A program made the position numbers and the translations under genes. 64,000 nucleotides of DNA from Chryseobacterium sp. H1D6B (GTDB lineage: Bacteria; Bacteroidota; Bacteroidia; Flavobacteriales; Weeksellaceae), in contig NZ_JARXVJ010000001.1 in assembly GCF_029892445.1 (NCBI RefSeq), positions 930,001-994,000 of the forward strand, given 5' to 3'. The notes beneath the pieces were generated by a model. The model saw only the letters and a list, made by a program, of their open reading frames with translations. It searched no databases and was not told where the DNA came from. The first letter of the stretch is position 1. Every line of letters begins with the position of its first letter. This document shows positions 16,581 through 25,670 of the stretch, in pieces.

Positions 16581-18218
16581 TTATTTATTAATCTCTGCAT
16601 TAAGTTTTACAGCATCTTGGTATGCAGGATCTAATTGTAATGATTTCGCTACATAGTCCTTAGCTTTTGTAACATCTTTATCTTTTTCCATATAAGCTAC
16701 TGCAAAGTAAGCATATGCTAAAGTCTGTTTATTAGCCTCTGTATCTGCTGGTTTTACAGTGCTTATAAATTTCTCATAAGCTAATTTAGCCGCATCATTA
16801 TTTCCAGACTGCTGGTAAGAATAGCCCTCACTGTAGTAAGCTGGTGCCCAATCCGGAAGAAGTGCACTCATTTTCTGCCATGTAAGAATAGCTCCATTCC
16901 AGTTTTTAGCATCTTGATAAGCTGTTGCTAACTTAAATAATGAATCAGTATCTTGAGCATTCGCCGCAACTTTTTGCTTTAGACCTTCAATAGTAGGGTT
17001 AGTAGGTCCAGACTCAGCTGATGCTTGAGAAGCTCCTCCTCCTGCAATTTTAGCTAATTCCATATCCCACTTTAATGTTTCATCTTTTGCTCCTTTAGCA
17101 ATTGCAATTTTTTGCTGTGCTTCAGTCATTAAAGCTGTTTTTTTAGCTGCATCTTTCTCATCTTTAGCTAATCCAGCAATAATAAGCCCCTGTAGTCCTT
17201 GATCAGCAGGCTGTACTCTTGACTTTTCAGCTTGAGAAATAAAAGAATCTAAATTTTGTTTCGCTTCAGCATAGTTTCCTTGTGAATAGGCCTGATAAGC
17301 TCTTAACTTAAATTTGATAGGATCATCAATTTTATCAAAGATCTTATCTAATACCATCTTAGAATTTGCATAATCTTCGTTTGTGAAGTATAATTTAGCA
17401 ATTTCTAATTGTGTATAAGGATCTTCATCAGCATATTTTGTATAGTTAATTAAATCCTGAGTAGCTTTAGCATTTTCCTGATATTTAATATTGTAAGCTG
17501 CCAATGCTTTATACGCAGGCGCATACGTTGCATCTACACCTATAGCTTTATCAATACTTTCTTTTGCTAATTTCCATTGTTGTGCAGCCATCCATAAAGT
17601 TCCCATTCTGGTATAAACAGAAGCTTTATTTTTAGCAATAGGCAAAGCTTTGTCATAAGCAGTCATTGCATCACCAGGGATTTTTTTCAATCTGTAAGCG
17701 TCACCCAGTGTGTAATAATAATTGGCAGGAACTTCTTTTTTCTGAGCTCTTTCAATTGCTTTATTCAAAAATTGAATAGCTAGATCTGGTGAGTTATTTT
17801 TTTCAAACAATGTCAATGCTTCTGCTGCTCTAAAAAGTACTTCAGCATCCTTCTCTCTAGAATCAGTTACAATTTTTTGAATCTCAGCAATCGCATTTTT
17901 ATCTCCTTTTCCTAATTTCACTGCAGCAAGACCGATTTTATTAAGGTAACTTTTGCTGTCTATAGCTAGTCCTTTATTAAAACTTTCAGATGCTTTTGCA
18001 AAATCAGGTTCGCCCTGGTTTAAAAATGTATTTCCTAAATAAAAATAATTTTCTGCAGTAGGTGCCTTAGCAATCATTTCAGTGAAATTAGTTTTGGCTT
18101 GTGCAAATTTATCACTGTCAATGCTGTTAATACCATCCTGTAATGTCTGTGCAAAACCAAGATTGGTAAAAAACACTACGGCTGCTCCTAGGGCAATCTT
18201 TTTTACATTCATATTCAT
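16581..18218 (-). CDS. Secreted TPR-repeat protein
   Basis: Protein of about 545 aa with a signal peptide (VKKIALGAAVVFFTNLGFAQ). The rest is a long array of about ten tetratricopeptide-like repeats, for example ENYFYLGNTFLNQGEPDFAKA and APAYYSEGYSYQQSGNNDAAK. A gap rich in A/S/G at about 400 separates two repeat blocks. It is likely a periplasmic scaffold. It closes the exbBD-tonB-PstS-like region, and this order suggests a link to envelope energy transduction. Start could also be 18230 or 18212; I use MNMNVKK. Confidence 0.87.
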   Translation of the reverse strand: MNMNVKKIALGAAVVFFTNLGFAQTLQDGINSIDSDKFAQAKTNFTEMIAKAPTAENYFYLGNTFLNQGEPDFAKASESFNKGLAIDSKSYLNKIGLAAVKLGKGDKNAIAEIQKIVTDSREKDAEVLFRAAEALTLFEKNNSPDLAIQFLNKAIERAQKKEVPANYYYTLGDAYRLKKIPGDAMTAYDKALPIAKNKASVYTRMGTLWMAAQQWKLAKESIDKAIGVDATYAPAYKALAAYNIKYQENAKATQDLINYTKYADEDPYTQLEIAKLYFTNEDYANSKMVLDKIFDKIDDPIKFKLRAYQAYSQGNYAEAKQNLDSFISQAEKSRVQPADQGLQGLIIAGLAKDEKDAAKKTALMTEAQQKIAIAKGAKDETLKWDMELAKIAGGGASQASAESGPTNPTIEGLKQKVAANAQDTDSLFKLATAYQDAKNWNGAILTWQKMSALLPDWAPAYYSEGYSYQQSGNNDAAKLAYEKFISTVKPADTEANKQTLAYAYFAVAYMEKDKDVTKAKDYVAKSLQLDPAYQDAVKLNAEINK

Positions 18219-18320
18219 TATATCTTTCATTTTATATATTCTAAATCGAAATTAAATATTACACAATTTTCAGACCAAAATAGTGTATTTATTTTGGGTA
18301 AAAGGTTATTTTAATATTTT

Positions 18321-19193
18321 TTAACGCATTTGAACCTCCCTTTTAAAAATGTTATAAGGCTGTAATCCTTCTTTTTGTACGATCATCTGTCCTAATTGTG
18401 TGCATGAATATCTAATAAAGCCATTTGCAATATTAAAGTTGCCTTCATTTGTTAAAAAGTATAAAACTCTTGTGAAGGGATATCTCATTTCACGAAGTCC
18501 ATCGAAATCTGCAGTATAAAGTTTACCTTTATTTTCTACCGGCAATACTTTTACCATTTCTTTTAATTTCTCAGAAACTTTATCATAAGGACGGCTAAAA
18601 GTATTTAAACCTATAACTCCTATTTTATTAGGATATTTATTTAATTGTTCAATAATATTTTCATTTCCAGCTATCACTGAAAATTTTAAATCTTTTGGCT
18701 GTTTGTTAAGCTTTTGAGCAACAAAATTTAGATTACTTGAATTTGTTCCATCAAAAATAAACTCCTTATCTTCAGACAGCATTCCTTTATTAATTTCATC
18801 CATAGAAATACTTTCTTTTGGAGAATCCTTTGGAACTATAAAAATCACAGCATCTGCCGCGAATTTCGCTGGTAAGAATTTCAAGTCTACATGTTCTTCA
18901 TATGCTTTAATTTCTTCTGGAGAAAGCTCTCTGGACATCACAGCAATTCTTGCTTTATCATTTAAAAGATCAAGAAAGCCTAAATCTTCTTTTTTTGTAA
19001 CTACTTTAATGTGTGTTTCAGGGTAATTAATCATGTAGCCATCAGCTAGTGCTTCTGTGACACTTTTAAAAGATTCATCAGTAAGAATGGTAAGATCACC
19101 TTTATGATAAGAGGGGGATTTGTCTTCTTTTTTACATCCGACAGTAATAATACTAAGAATAAAAAGTATTACAATTTTAATACTATTCTTCAT
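18321..19193 (-). CDS. PstS-like substrate-binding lipoprotein
   Basis: Lipoprotein of 290 aa with lipobox ITVGC (cysteine about 20) and a periplasmic binding fold like phosphate-binding PstS. Family-like elements are GDLTILTDESFKSVTEALA, an SREL stretch after a domain crossover, and a late YPFTRVLYFL, typical of PstS proteins. No pst permease genes are adjacent. Instead it sits downstream of exbBD-tonB and overlaps the small membrane gene by 11 nt. Binding of phosphate is not shown; a role as a component of the Ton-type complex is equally possible. Confidence 0.82.
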   Translation of the reverse strand: MKNSIKIVILFILSIITVGCKKEDKSPSYHKGDLTILTDESFKSVTEALADGYMINYPETHIKVVTKKEDLGFLDLLNDKARIAVMSRELSPEEIKAYEEHVDLKFLPAKFAADAVIFIVPKDSPKESISMDEINKGMLSEDKEFIFDGTNSSNLNFVAQKLNKQPKDLKFSVIAGNENIIEQLNKYPNKIGVIGLNTFSRPYDKVSEKLKEMVKVLPVENKGKLYTADFDGLREMRYPFTRVLYFLTNEGNFNIANGFIRYSCTQLGQMIVQKEGLQPYNIFKREVQMR

Positions 19194-19380
19194 TTTTTGA
19201 TTTTTTCATTTTCGAAAGTGATCTAAAAATCCTGAATATTCCATAAAGAATCATAACACCGCCTAGTGGATAGGCAACTGCAGGTTCTAGGATGATAAAA
19301 AAGAATTTATAAAAAATAATTACAATTCCAAGGACGATATAAAATAATCCTGTAACGAGTGATAACCAATTGAACATCAT
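19183..19380 (-). CDS. Small two-helix membrane protein, 65 aa
   Basis: Two hydrophobic helices (about 6-30 and 33-51) and a basic tail (SLSKMKKSKNEE). I do not recognise the family. It overlaps the PstS-like gene by 11 nt, so the two are translationally coupled. A TATTTTTG element lies 4 nt before the ATG, and a terminator separates it from tonB, so this may be the first gene of its own transcript. Alternative start at the second Met. Confidence 0.75.
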   Translation of the reverse strand: MMFNWLSLVTGLFYIVLGIVIIFYKFFFIILEPAVAYPLGGVMILYGIFRIFRSLSKMKKSKNEE

Positions 19381-19384
19381 AAAA

Positions 19385-19392
19385 CAAAAATA
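19385..19392 (-). promoter_or_regulatory. -7 element TATTTTTG before the small membrane gene
   Basis: Exact TAnnTTTG match on the minus strand, four bases before the start codon. Confidence 0.45.
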
Positions 19393-19403
19393 CCAAAAAA
19401 AAT

Positions 19404-19431
19404 AAAAAGAGAAGCAGGTGCTTCTCTTTTT
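19404..19431 (-). terminator. Terminator after tonB
   Basis: Hairpin AAAAAGAGAAGCA-GG-TGCTTCTCTTTTT directly downstream of tonB; it may be partial, letting some transcripts reach the PstS-like genes. Confidence 0.8.
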
Positions 19432-19455
19432 ATTTATAATTTAATATTAAATTAT

Positions 19456-20298
19456 TTATTCTGGTGGCTGCATCGCAAGAGGCAATCTGAATCGATATCT
19501 AACAGACTGTCCGTTTATTTTCGCCGGAGCCCATTTATTTTTAATCGATTTGATCGTTCTTACTGCTTCTGTATTAAAATCAGAATTAGCTCCTGTAACT
19601 TTAACATCAGTTATACTTCCATCTCTTTCAACAACGAAAGTAACTTCACCTTTAACAACACCCTCTGCTCCTTCTAACGCAGAAGTATCAAAATTATTAG
19701 ACACTTTATTTCTAAAGGCATTGATACCTCCTGGGAATTCTGCAGTCTGTTCTACTTCGGTATAAACCTGAGTATCACTTACCTGAGGTTTTACTTCAGC
19801 TGTTGAAGTTCTTGTCCCCGTAGATGGCGGTGGCGGTGGCGGTGTATAAGCCGGAGCTTTTACCCCTTCTTGATTTTGAAGTCCCGTCGTAGTTTCTAAC
19901 TGCTTAGAAATTGGCGGCGGAGGTGTTTCAATTTTTGGAGCTTTTACAGGCTCTGGAACAACATTTTGAATAACCTCTATTTTTTCCTCTTTTGGTGGAG
20001 GTGGTGGTGGAGGTGGTTCTTCTTCTTTTGGCTGCTCTATAATCTTATCTTCATCCAAGATATTTACTAAATCTGCCTTCACTTCTTGTTTAGGCGGAGC
20101 AGTAAGTCTCTTAATCGTAAGATAAATAAAAGGAGACAAAGCCAAAATTAGAAATAATGCTGTACCAAGAAGAAACGATTTTGTTAAGATCTTAGAATAT
20201 TGATGTCTAAGATCGTAAGCACCATATTCTTTATTTCTATTTTCAAATACAATCTCATCTAAAGTAGGATTCGAATTGTATAGATTTTCATCTGCCAT
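19456..20298 (-). CDS. tonB: TonB-family energy transducer
   Basis: 280 aa. It has a cytoplasmic N-terminus containing ENRNKEYGAYDLR (the Bacteroidota TonB start), one membrane helix (about 36-58), long proline-rich periplasmic stretches (PPPPPPPP and TPPPPPPS), and the C-terminal TonB domain (VKVTGANSDFNTEAVRTIKS ... RYRFRLPL). It carries proton-motive energy from ExbB-ExbD to outer-membrane receptors. It is 22 nt after the second exbD. Confidence 0.93.
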   Translation of the reverse strand: MADENLYNSNPTLDEIVFENRNKEYGAYDLRHQYSKILTKSFLLGTALFLILALSPFIYLTIKRLTAPPKQEVKADLVNILDEDKIIEQPKEEEPPPPPPPPKEEKIEVIQNVVPEPVKAPKIETPPPPISKQLETTTGLQNQEGVKAPAYTPPPPPPSTGTRTSTAEVKPQVSDTQVYTEVEQTAEFPGGINAFRNKVSNNFDTSALEGAEGVVKGEVTFVVERDGSITDVKVTGANSDFNTEAVRTIKSIKNKWAPAKINGQSVRYRFRLPLAMQPPE

Positions 20299-20320
20299 AA
20301 TAATGCAATTTTATGATTAA

Positions 20321-20893
20321 TTACTTTGTAGCTGCAGGTTTAGCTGCACCATTGTTACCAACTTTTCTGTCGTAAATAGCTTTTTCCCAAGGCTTCAGAT
20401 CAGTAACACCGTACTGCTCGCTTTTGGTAATAGCCATTTCATCAAGAATATCTACAAAGTTCTTATAAACAGCATCGTCAGTCGGTTTGATAATAACAGT
20501 AAATTTACTTTTATCTGCCGCATTTGCTTTTGCCTGCTGGATTACTTTTCTAATTCCTTCTCTGTCAAAAGTAGTTTCATTAAGATTTTGATCAGTTAAA
20601 GAAGTATTATCCTGCTGATGCCAAAATATCTTATTGTCTTTTCCTAATAATAAAGAAATAGAGTTAGAAAGTTTAATCTCTGTTGGGGGTGGTTTCGGCT
20701 GATCCTCTTTTGGTTTTGCCGGAAGTCCCAAATCCATAACGTTCGGTTTACTAAATGTGGTTGTGAACATAAAGAAGGTAATCAATAGAAAACCCAAGTC
20801 CACCATCGGAGTCATATCGACTCTGGTATTCTGTTTCTTGGAACGTACCTTGCCGCCTTTGCCGCCTTTTTCCTGTACTTGTACTTCTGCCAT
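20321..20893 (-). CDS. exbD: ExbD/TolR-family protein, second copy
   Basis: 190 aa. One N-terminal membrane helix with the proton-carrying aspartate (MTPMVDLGFLLITFFMF, about 27-43), then a periplasmic domain containing IIKPTDDAVYKNFVDILDEM. Partner of ExbB and TonB. It is nearly identical in the membrane helix to the orphan copy at 37214-37735. Its cytoplasmic stretch is rich in lysine and glycine. It lies 12 nt after the other exbD, in the exbB-exbD-exbD-tonB order known from Flavobacterium. Confidence 0.93.
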   Translation of the reverse strand: MAEVQVQEKGGKGGKVRSKKQNTRVDMTPMVDLGFLLITFFMFTTTFSKPNVMDLGLPAKPKEDQPKPPPTEIKLSNSISLLLGKDNKIFWHQQDNTSLTDQNLNETTFDREGIRKVIQQAKANAADKSKFTVIIKPTDDAVYKNFVDILDEMAITKSEQYGVTDLKPWEKAIYDRKVGNNGAAKPAATK

Positions 20894-20905
20894 TTCTAAA
20901 TGATA

Positions 20906-21514
20906 TTATTCATTAGGTTTACCTTCTTGTGATGTAATCAACCAAAATTTAAGAAAATCAATATCTCTTAAACCTTCAAATAAGCTTTTCACTTTAGGGT
21001 ATTCGGTAGTAACGTCTCCTTTGATTGCTAATTTGTAATCAGGATTTACGCTTAAACTTTCTTTTACCCAGTCTACTAACTGCTTATTTGCACTATCCAT
21101 AGGAATCCCAGTAGGACTCTTAAAACTCTTCTGCTCCGCATCTGACAAATCAAGATAGCTTTTCAATTGGTTCATAGGAACCCCGATTGCTTGTACTTTT
21201 TGAAATGCAGCTTTTTCGTTATTGTCAAAAGCAACACCGTACTTTTGGCCCATTTTATCTAAAAGCTGTAATCTCTCTGATGCATTCTCTACCGGCTGAA
21301 AATAAAATTTTCCGTCTGGAGTAGCGTTGATAGTCATTAAACTAGCATCAGGAAGTAACTTCTCTGATATTGAAGATGGCGGTTTAATCTGCTCCACGTC
21401 AGGTTTCTTAAACTGAGTGGTCAATATAAAGAATGTAAGTAGTAGAAACGCAACGTCACACATCGCGGTCATGTCCGTCACTACTCCATGTCTTTTTGGT
21501 TTGACTCTCGCCAT
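20906..21514 (-). CDS. exbD: ExbD/TolR-family protein, first copy
   Basis: 202 aa. The membrane helix with aspartate is MTAMCDVAFLLLTFFIL (about 14-30), followed by a longer, more divergent periplasmic domain with LSVNPDYKLAIKGDVTTEYP. The divergence from the next exbD suggests that the two form a heteromeric stator or have separate jobs. It follows exbB by about 60 nt. Confidence 0.92.
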   Translation of the reverse strand: MARVKPKRHGVVTDMTAMCDVAFLLLTFFILTTQFKKPDVEQIKPPSSISEKLLPDASLMTINATPDGKFYFQPVENASERLQLLDKMGQKYGVAFDNNEKAAFQKVQAIGVPMNQLKSYLDLSDAEQKSFKSPTGIPMDSANKQLVDWVKESLSVNPDYKLAIKGDVTTEYPKVKSLFEGLRDIDFLKFWLITSQEGKPNE

Positions 21515-21576
21515 TATTTTTATTATTTTTAATTAAACTTCTTTTATTGCTAATGCAAATTCCTTGCTAGAAATTC

Positions 21577-22440
21577 TTAGTTGAATTCAGCGAAAGACTG
21601 CTGGATACTCATAGCGATTTCGTCAATCTTATAAGTTAATCCATCAATTTTAGAAGTAAAATAGTTATAAAGGATAATAGCGATAGCTGAAGTACCAATA
21701 CCTAAAGCAGTGTTAATCAATGCTTCAGAGATACCTGTAGAAAGTGCAGCTGCATCTGGAGTACCACCACCAGAACCTAATGCGAAGAATGCTTTGATCA
21801 TCCCGATTACCGTTCCTAAAAGTGCGATCAATGTTGCAACAGTACCTAAAGTAGAAAGAATCATCATGTTTTTCTCTAACATTGGCATCTCTAAAGTTGT
21901 AGCTTCTTCAATAGCCTTGTTAAGAGCGACCATTTTTTGCTCTTTATTTAAAGTAGTGTCATGAGAAAGAGCTTTGTAAGTAGTAAGACCTTCTTTTACT
22001 ACGTTACCTACAGATCCTTGTTGTCTGTCACACTCTTCTAAAGCCTCATCAATTTTGTTTTGATTTAGTAAGCTTCTTACTTGAACTACGAAATTGTCTA
22101 AGTTTCCTTTACCAGCAGCTTTACCAAGTATTAGTGCTCTTTCAATAGAGAAAACGATTACCGTAATCATGAAAGTAATCAAGATTGGTACGATAACACC
22201 TCCTTTGTAGATAATACCTAAAAACGACTCTGGGTGAATGTCTTTTCCTTCAACACTTGAGAAGGCTACAGAACCGCTACCTAGCTTATCTGCGTCCTTG
22301 AAGTTACCAGGACTTCCTAATACGAATAAATAAATACAAACTCCTATAACGAATAAAATAGGAATAATAACAGCCGGGTTTAAACCTCCTGCTTTTCTAG
22401 CAACTACTTGCTCATCATTTTTTGAAACATTCATTTCCAT
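21577..22440 (-). CDS. exbB: MotA/TolQ/ExbB proton channel protein
   Basis: 287 aa. It has an additional N-terminal membrane helix (about 19-42), then the ExbB three-helix core, with family motifs LEKNMMILSTLGTVATLIAL and LLGTVIGMIKAFFALG (about 198-225) and a third helix (ISEALINTALGIGTSAIAII). It forms the proton channel with ExbD. First gene of the transport operon, with a TAATTTTG element at 22492-22499. Confidence 0.94.
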   Translation of the reverse strand: MEMNVSKNDEQVVARKAGGLNPAVIIPILFVIGVCIYLFVLGSPGNFKDADKLGSGSVAFSSVEGKDIHPESFLGIIYKGGVIVPILITFMITVIVFSIERALILGKAAGKGNLDNFVVQVRSLLNQNKIDEALEECDRQQGSVGNVVKEGLTTYKALSHDTTLNKEQKMVALNKAIEEATTLEMPMLEKNMMILSTLGTVATLIALLGTVIGMIKAFFALGSGGGTPDAAALSTGISEALINTALGIGTSAIAIILYNYFTSKIDGLTYKIDEIAMSIQQSFAEFN

Positions 22441-22491
22441 ATTTAACTAAATTATATTGTTTTAAAATTTTTACAGGTTGTAAATTAAAGG

Positions 22492-22499
22492 CAAAATTA
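22492..22499 (-). promoter_or_regulatory. -7 element TAATTTTG of the exbB operon
   Basis: Exact match on the minus strand, 51 nt before exbB, leaving a leader of about 45 nt. No clear -33 box. Confidence 0.5.
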
Positions 22500-22681
22500 A
22501 TTAAAATACAATAGTCTTAAATAAACATTTTGCTTTTTTTTGATAACGAAATTTTATTACGATTTCGATATCTCAATTATTTTCTTTTTTTTTATTGATA
22601 TTCCTTAATTTTTAAAAATACGTTAAAAAATTAAAAAAATTAACGCCTCATTTTTTTTAATTTGCCAATGTTAATTTTCTT

Positions 22682-25498
22682 TTAAATTACAATATTCACA
22701 ATTCTGTGATGCACCACAATGATTTTTTTAGGTGCTTTACCTTCCAAAATCGGCTGCATTTTTGGATCATTAATCACTAAATCTTCTACTTCCTTGGCTG
22801 ATAATGCCGCAGAAAGAGACAATTTAAACTTCATTTTTCCATTTACACTGATTGGATACTGTATTTCGTCTTCTACTAAATACGCTTCATTTAATTCAGG
22901 GAACTTTTCAAACTCAATAGACGTGCTGTGTCCCAGCATATTCCAAAGTTCTTCACAAATATGAGGTGCATATGGAGAGATGATAACGGCCAAAGGCTCT
23001 AGAATATTGCGTTTGTTGCATTTTATTTTTTGAAGTTCGTTAACAGCGATCATAAATGAAGACACTGAAGTATTGAAAGAGAAATTTTCAATATCATAAA
23101 CCACCTTCTTTATTAAGGTATGCAGCACTTTATATTCAGCCTTCGTAGGTTCTTCATCTGAAACTTCAAAAACATCTCCGTTGAAATATAAATTCCAGAA
23201 TTTTTTCAAGAAACCATATACTCCGCTTAGCCCTTGTGTATTCCAGGGTTTAGACTGCTCTAATGGACCTAAGAACATTTCATACAATCTCAATCCGTCT
23301 GCTCCGTACTCTTCGCAGATATCATCAGGATTTACAACATTGTATTTTGATTTGGACATTTTTTCTACTTCACGGTCTGTAATGTATTTTCCATCTTCCA
23401 AAATAAATTCTGCATCTGCATAATCCGGTCTCCAAGCTTTGAAAGCTTCCGTATCTAATTCGTCGGACGTTCCCTTTAATAAAGATACATCAACATGGAT
23501 TTTATGAGTCTGATATTCATCTGCTAAAGATTTAGAAACATATTTATTCGTTCCTTCTATTCTATAAACAAATGCACTCATCCCTAAAATCATTCCTTGA
23601 TTGATCAATTTCTGGAAAGGCTCCCCATGATTAATCCATCCTCTGTCGTTTAAGAATAAGTTCCAGAAACGAGAATATAGTAAATGTCCTGTTGCGTGTT
23701 CGCTTCCTCCGATATATAGATCTACCTGCCCCCAATAATCAGTTAATTCTTTTTCAGCAAAAACTTCGTTATTATGCGGATCCATATATCTTAAGAAATA
23801 CCATGAACTTCCAGCCCATCCAGGCATTGTAGATAATTCTAAAGGAAACACAGTTTTATCATCAATCAGATCTGTAGAAACAACTTTTTGACCTGCTTCA
23901 TCCCAAGCAAAAGTTTTTGCATTTCCTAAAGGCGGATCTCCGTCTTCTGTCGGAAGATATTTTTCAACTTCGGGAAGTTCTAAAGGCAGTGCAGAAGCAG
24001 GAAGCGTGTACGGCATTCCATCCTTATAATAGATAGGAACCGGCTCGCCCCAATACCTTTGTCTTGAGAAAATAGCATCTCTCTGCTTATAATTAATGGT
24101 CCCGAAACCTATGTTTCTTTTAACAACCTCATCGATCATTTTTGCTTTAGCCTCTTCATAGCTCAATCCATTTAAGAAATCTGAATTGATGCAAACACTT
24201 GTTTTAGAATCAAAAGATTTCTCCTGAACATCTTCATCGGTATCAACAACCTTTTTAATTTCTAAATTAAATTTCTTTGCAAATCTATGGTCACGCTCAT
24301 CATGTGCAGGAACAGCCATTACAGCTCCTGTTCCGTAGCCCATCAATACATAATCTGAAATATAGATCGGCATTTTTTCATTGCTGAAAGGATTTACAGC
24401 ATAACTTCCTGTGAATGCTCCCGAAACAGTTTTCACATCTGTTAAACGGTCTCTCTCGGTTTTCTTAGAAGTTTCTTCTATATAAGTATCTACTTCAGCT
24501 TTCTGAGCTTCTGTAGTAATAGTTTCAAGTAAAGGATTTTCTGGAGCAAGCACCATAAAAGTTGCTCCAAAGATCGTATCAGGTCTTGTCGTGAAAACTT
24601 CAATAACCTCATCGTGATTTTCAATCTGGAATTTCACCTGCGCTCCTTGAGATTTTCCGATCCAGTATTCCTGAGAATCTTTTAAAGGCTGCGGCCAGTC
24701 TAATTTTTTTAGACCTTGCAGTAATCTTTCAGAATAAGCAGAGATTCTCATGCTCCACTGCATCATTTTCTTTTGATATACAGGATATCCTCCTCTTTCA
24801 GATTTCCCGTCTTTCACTTCATCATTGGCCAGTACTGTTCCTAAAGCTGGGCACCAGTTTACGGTAGTCTCTGCTCTGTAAGACAAACGGTAATTTAAAA
24901 GAATATCTTCTTTATCTATATCAGAAGCTTCTTTCCATTCTTCTGCAGTAAAATTTAATTCTTCGTTTTGATTGGCATTTAAACCTTCTGTTCCTTTTTC
25001 TTCAAAGTGCTTAATTAAAGTTTCAATAGATTCTGCCTTGTCCGTATTTTTATTATACCAAGAATGGAACAATTGAATAAAGATCCATTGTGTCCATTTA
25101 TAATAAGAAGCATCCGAAGTTCTTACTTCCCTGCTCCAGTCAAATGAGAAACCAATTTTTCTTAACTGCTCCTCGTATCTTGTAATATTTTGTTCAGTAG
25201 TCACTGCAGGATGCTGTCCTGTCTGAATAGCATACTGCTCAGCAGGAAGTCCGAAACTATCGTAACCGACAGGGTGCAGTACATTAAAACCTTGATGTCT
25301 TTTATACCTTGCATAAATATCTGATGCAATATATCCCAGCGGATGTCCTACATGAAGTCCTGCTCCGGATGGATACGGAAACATATCGAGAACATAAAAT
25401 TTGGGTTTATCTGTAGTAGTATTGGAAGTTTTGTATGTTTGATTTTCTTCCCAGTATTTCTGCCACTTCTTTTCTATCTGCTGATGATCGTAAAACAC
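22682..25498 (-). CDS. leuS: Leucyl-tRNA synthetase
   Basis: Class I synthetase of 938 aa charging tRNA-Leu. HIGH-type motif YPSGAGLHVGHPLGY (about 42-56), the CP1 editing domain with TRPDTIFGATFMVLAPE, and KMSKSKYN near residue 720. The start codon is GTG (25496-25498): MFYDHQQIEKKWQKYW matches the family start and no ATG is nearby. An extra acidic stretch between 170 and 200 (THKHFEEKGTEG-like, glutamate-rich) is usual in Bacteroidota. Candidate -7 element TATTTTTG at 25555-25562. Confidence 0.96.
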   Translation of the reverse strand: MFYDHQQIEKKWQKYWEENQTYKTSNTTTDKPKFYVLDMFPYPSGAGLHVGHPLGYIASDIYARYKRHQGFNVLHPVGYDSFGLPAEQYAIQTGQHPAVTTEQNITRYEEQLRKIGFSFDWSREVRTSDASYYKWTQWIFIQLFHSWYNKNTDKAESIETLIKHFEEKGTEGLNANQNEELNFTAEEWKEASDIDKEDILLNYRLSYRAETTVNWCPALGTVLANDEVKDGKSERGGYPVYQKKMMQWSMRISAYSERLLQGLKKLDWPQPLKDSQEYWIGKSQGAQVKFQIENHDEVIEVFTTRPDTIFGATFMVLAPENPLLETITTEAQKAEVDTYIEETSKKTERDRLTDVKTVSGAFTGSYAVNPFSNEKMPIYISDYVLMGYGTGAVMAVPAHDERDHRFAKKFNLEIKKVVDTDEDVQEKSFDSKTSVCINSDFLNGLSYEEAKAKMIDEVVKRNIGFGTINYKQRDAIFSRQRYWGEPVPIYYKDGMPYTLPASALPLELPEVEKYLPTEDGDPPLGNAKTFAWDEAGQKVVSTDLIDDKTVFPLELSTMPGWAGSSWYFLRYMDPHNNEVFAEKELTDYWGQVDLYIGGSEHATGHLLYSRFWNLFLNDRGWINHGEPFQKLINQGMILGMSAFVYRIEGTNKYVSKSLADEYQTHKIHVDVSLLKGTSDELDTEAFKAWRPDYADAEFILEDGKYITDREVEKMSKSKYNVVNPDDICEEYGADGLRLYEMFLGPLEQSKPWNTQGLSGVYGFLKKFWNLYFNGDVFEVSDEEPTKAEYKVLHTLIKKVVYDIENFSFNTSVSSFMIAVNELQKIKCNKRNILEPLAVIISPYAPHICEELWNMLGHSTSIEFEKFPELNEAYLVEDEIQYPISVNGKMKFKLSLSAALSAKEVEDLVINDPKMQPILEGKAPKKIIVVHHRIVNIVI

Positions 25499-25554
25499 GT
25501 TATTTATATATTTGATTTTAAATTAAATATTATTTCAAAAAACTTGAATATTTA

Positions 25555-25562
25555 CAAAAATA
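25555..25562 (-). promoter_or_regulatory. -7 element TATTTTTG candidate of leuS
   Basis: Exact consensus match 56 nt before the GTG start on the minus strand; no clear -33 box. Confidence 0.4.
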
Positions 25563-25615
25563 AAGATTTTAAAAGAAATAGAACTTTAATTTTGCATTAA
25601 ATACGGAGATCAGCT

Positions 25616-25645
25616 TAATAAAAAAATCTCATCCGAAGATGAGAT
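25616..25645 (-). terminator. Terminator after the lipocalin-like gene
   Basis: Stem ATCTCATC-CGAA-GATGAGAT with six A on the left (U-tract on the minus strand). Confidence 0.78.
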
Positions 25646-25670
25646 CTGTATATTTTTATAATATTCCTGC

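Noticed and set aside
22441..22681. Possible small RNA between leuS and exbB
   Set aside because: Only weak AT hairpins (CGTTAA/TTAACG at 22621-22645 and CGAAAT/ATTTCG near 22550) are visible; no promoter-terminator pair. The one -7 match is better placed for exbB.
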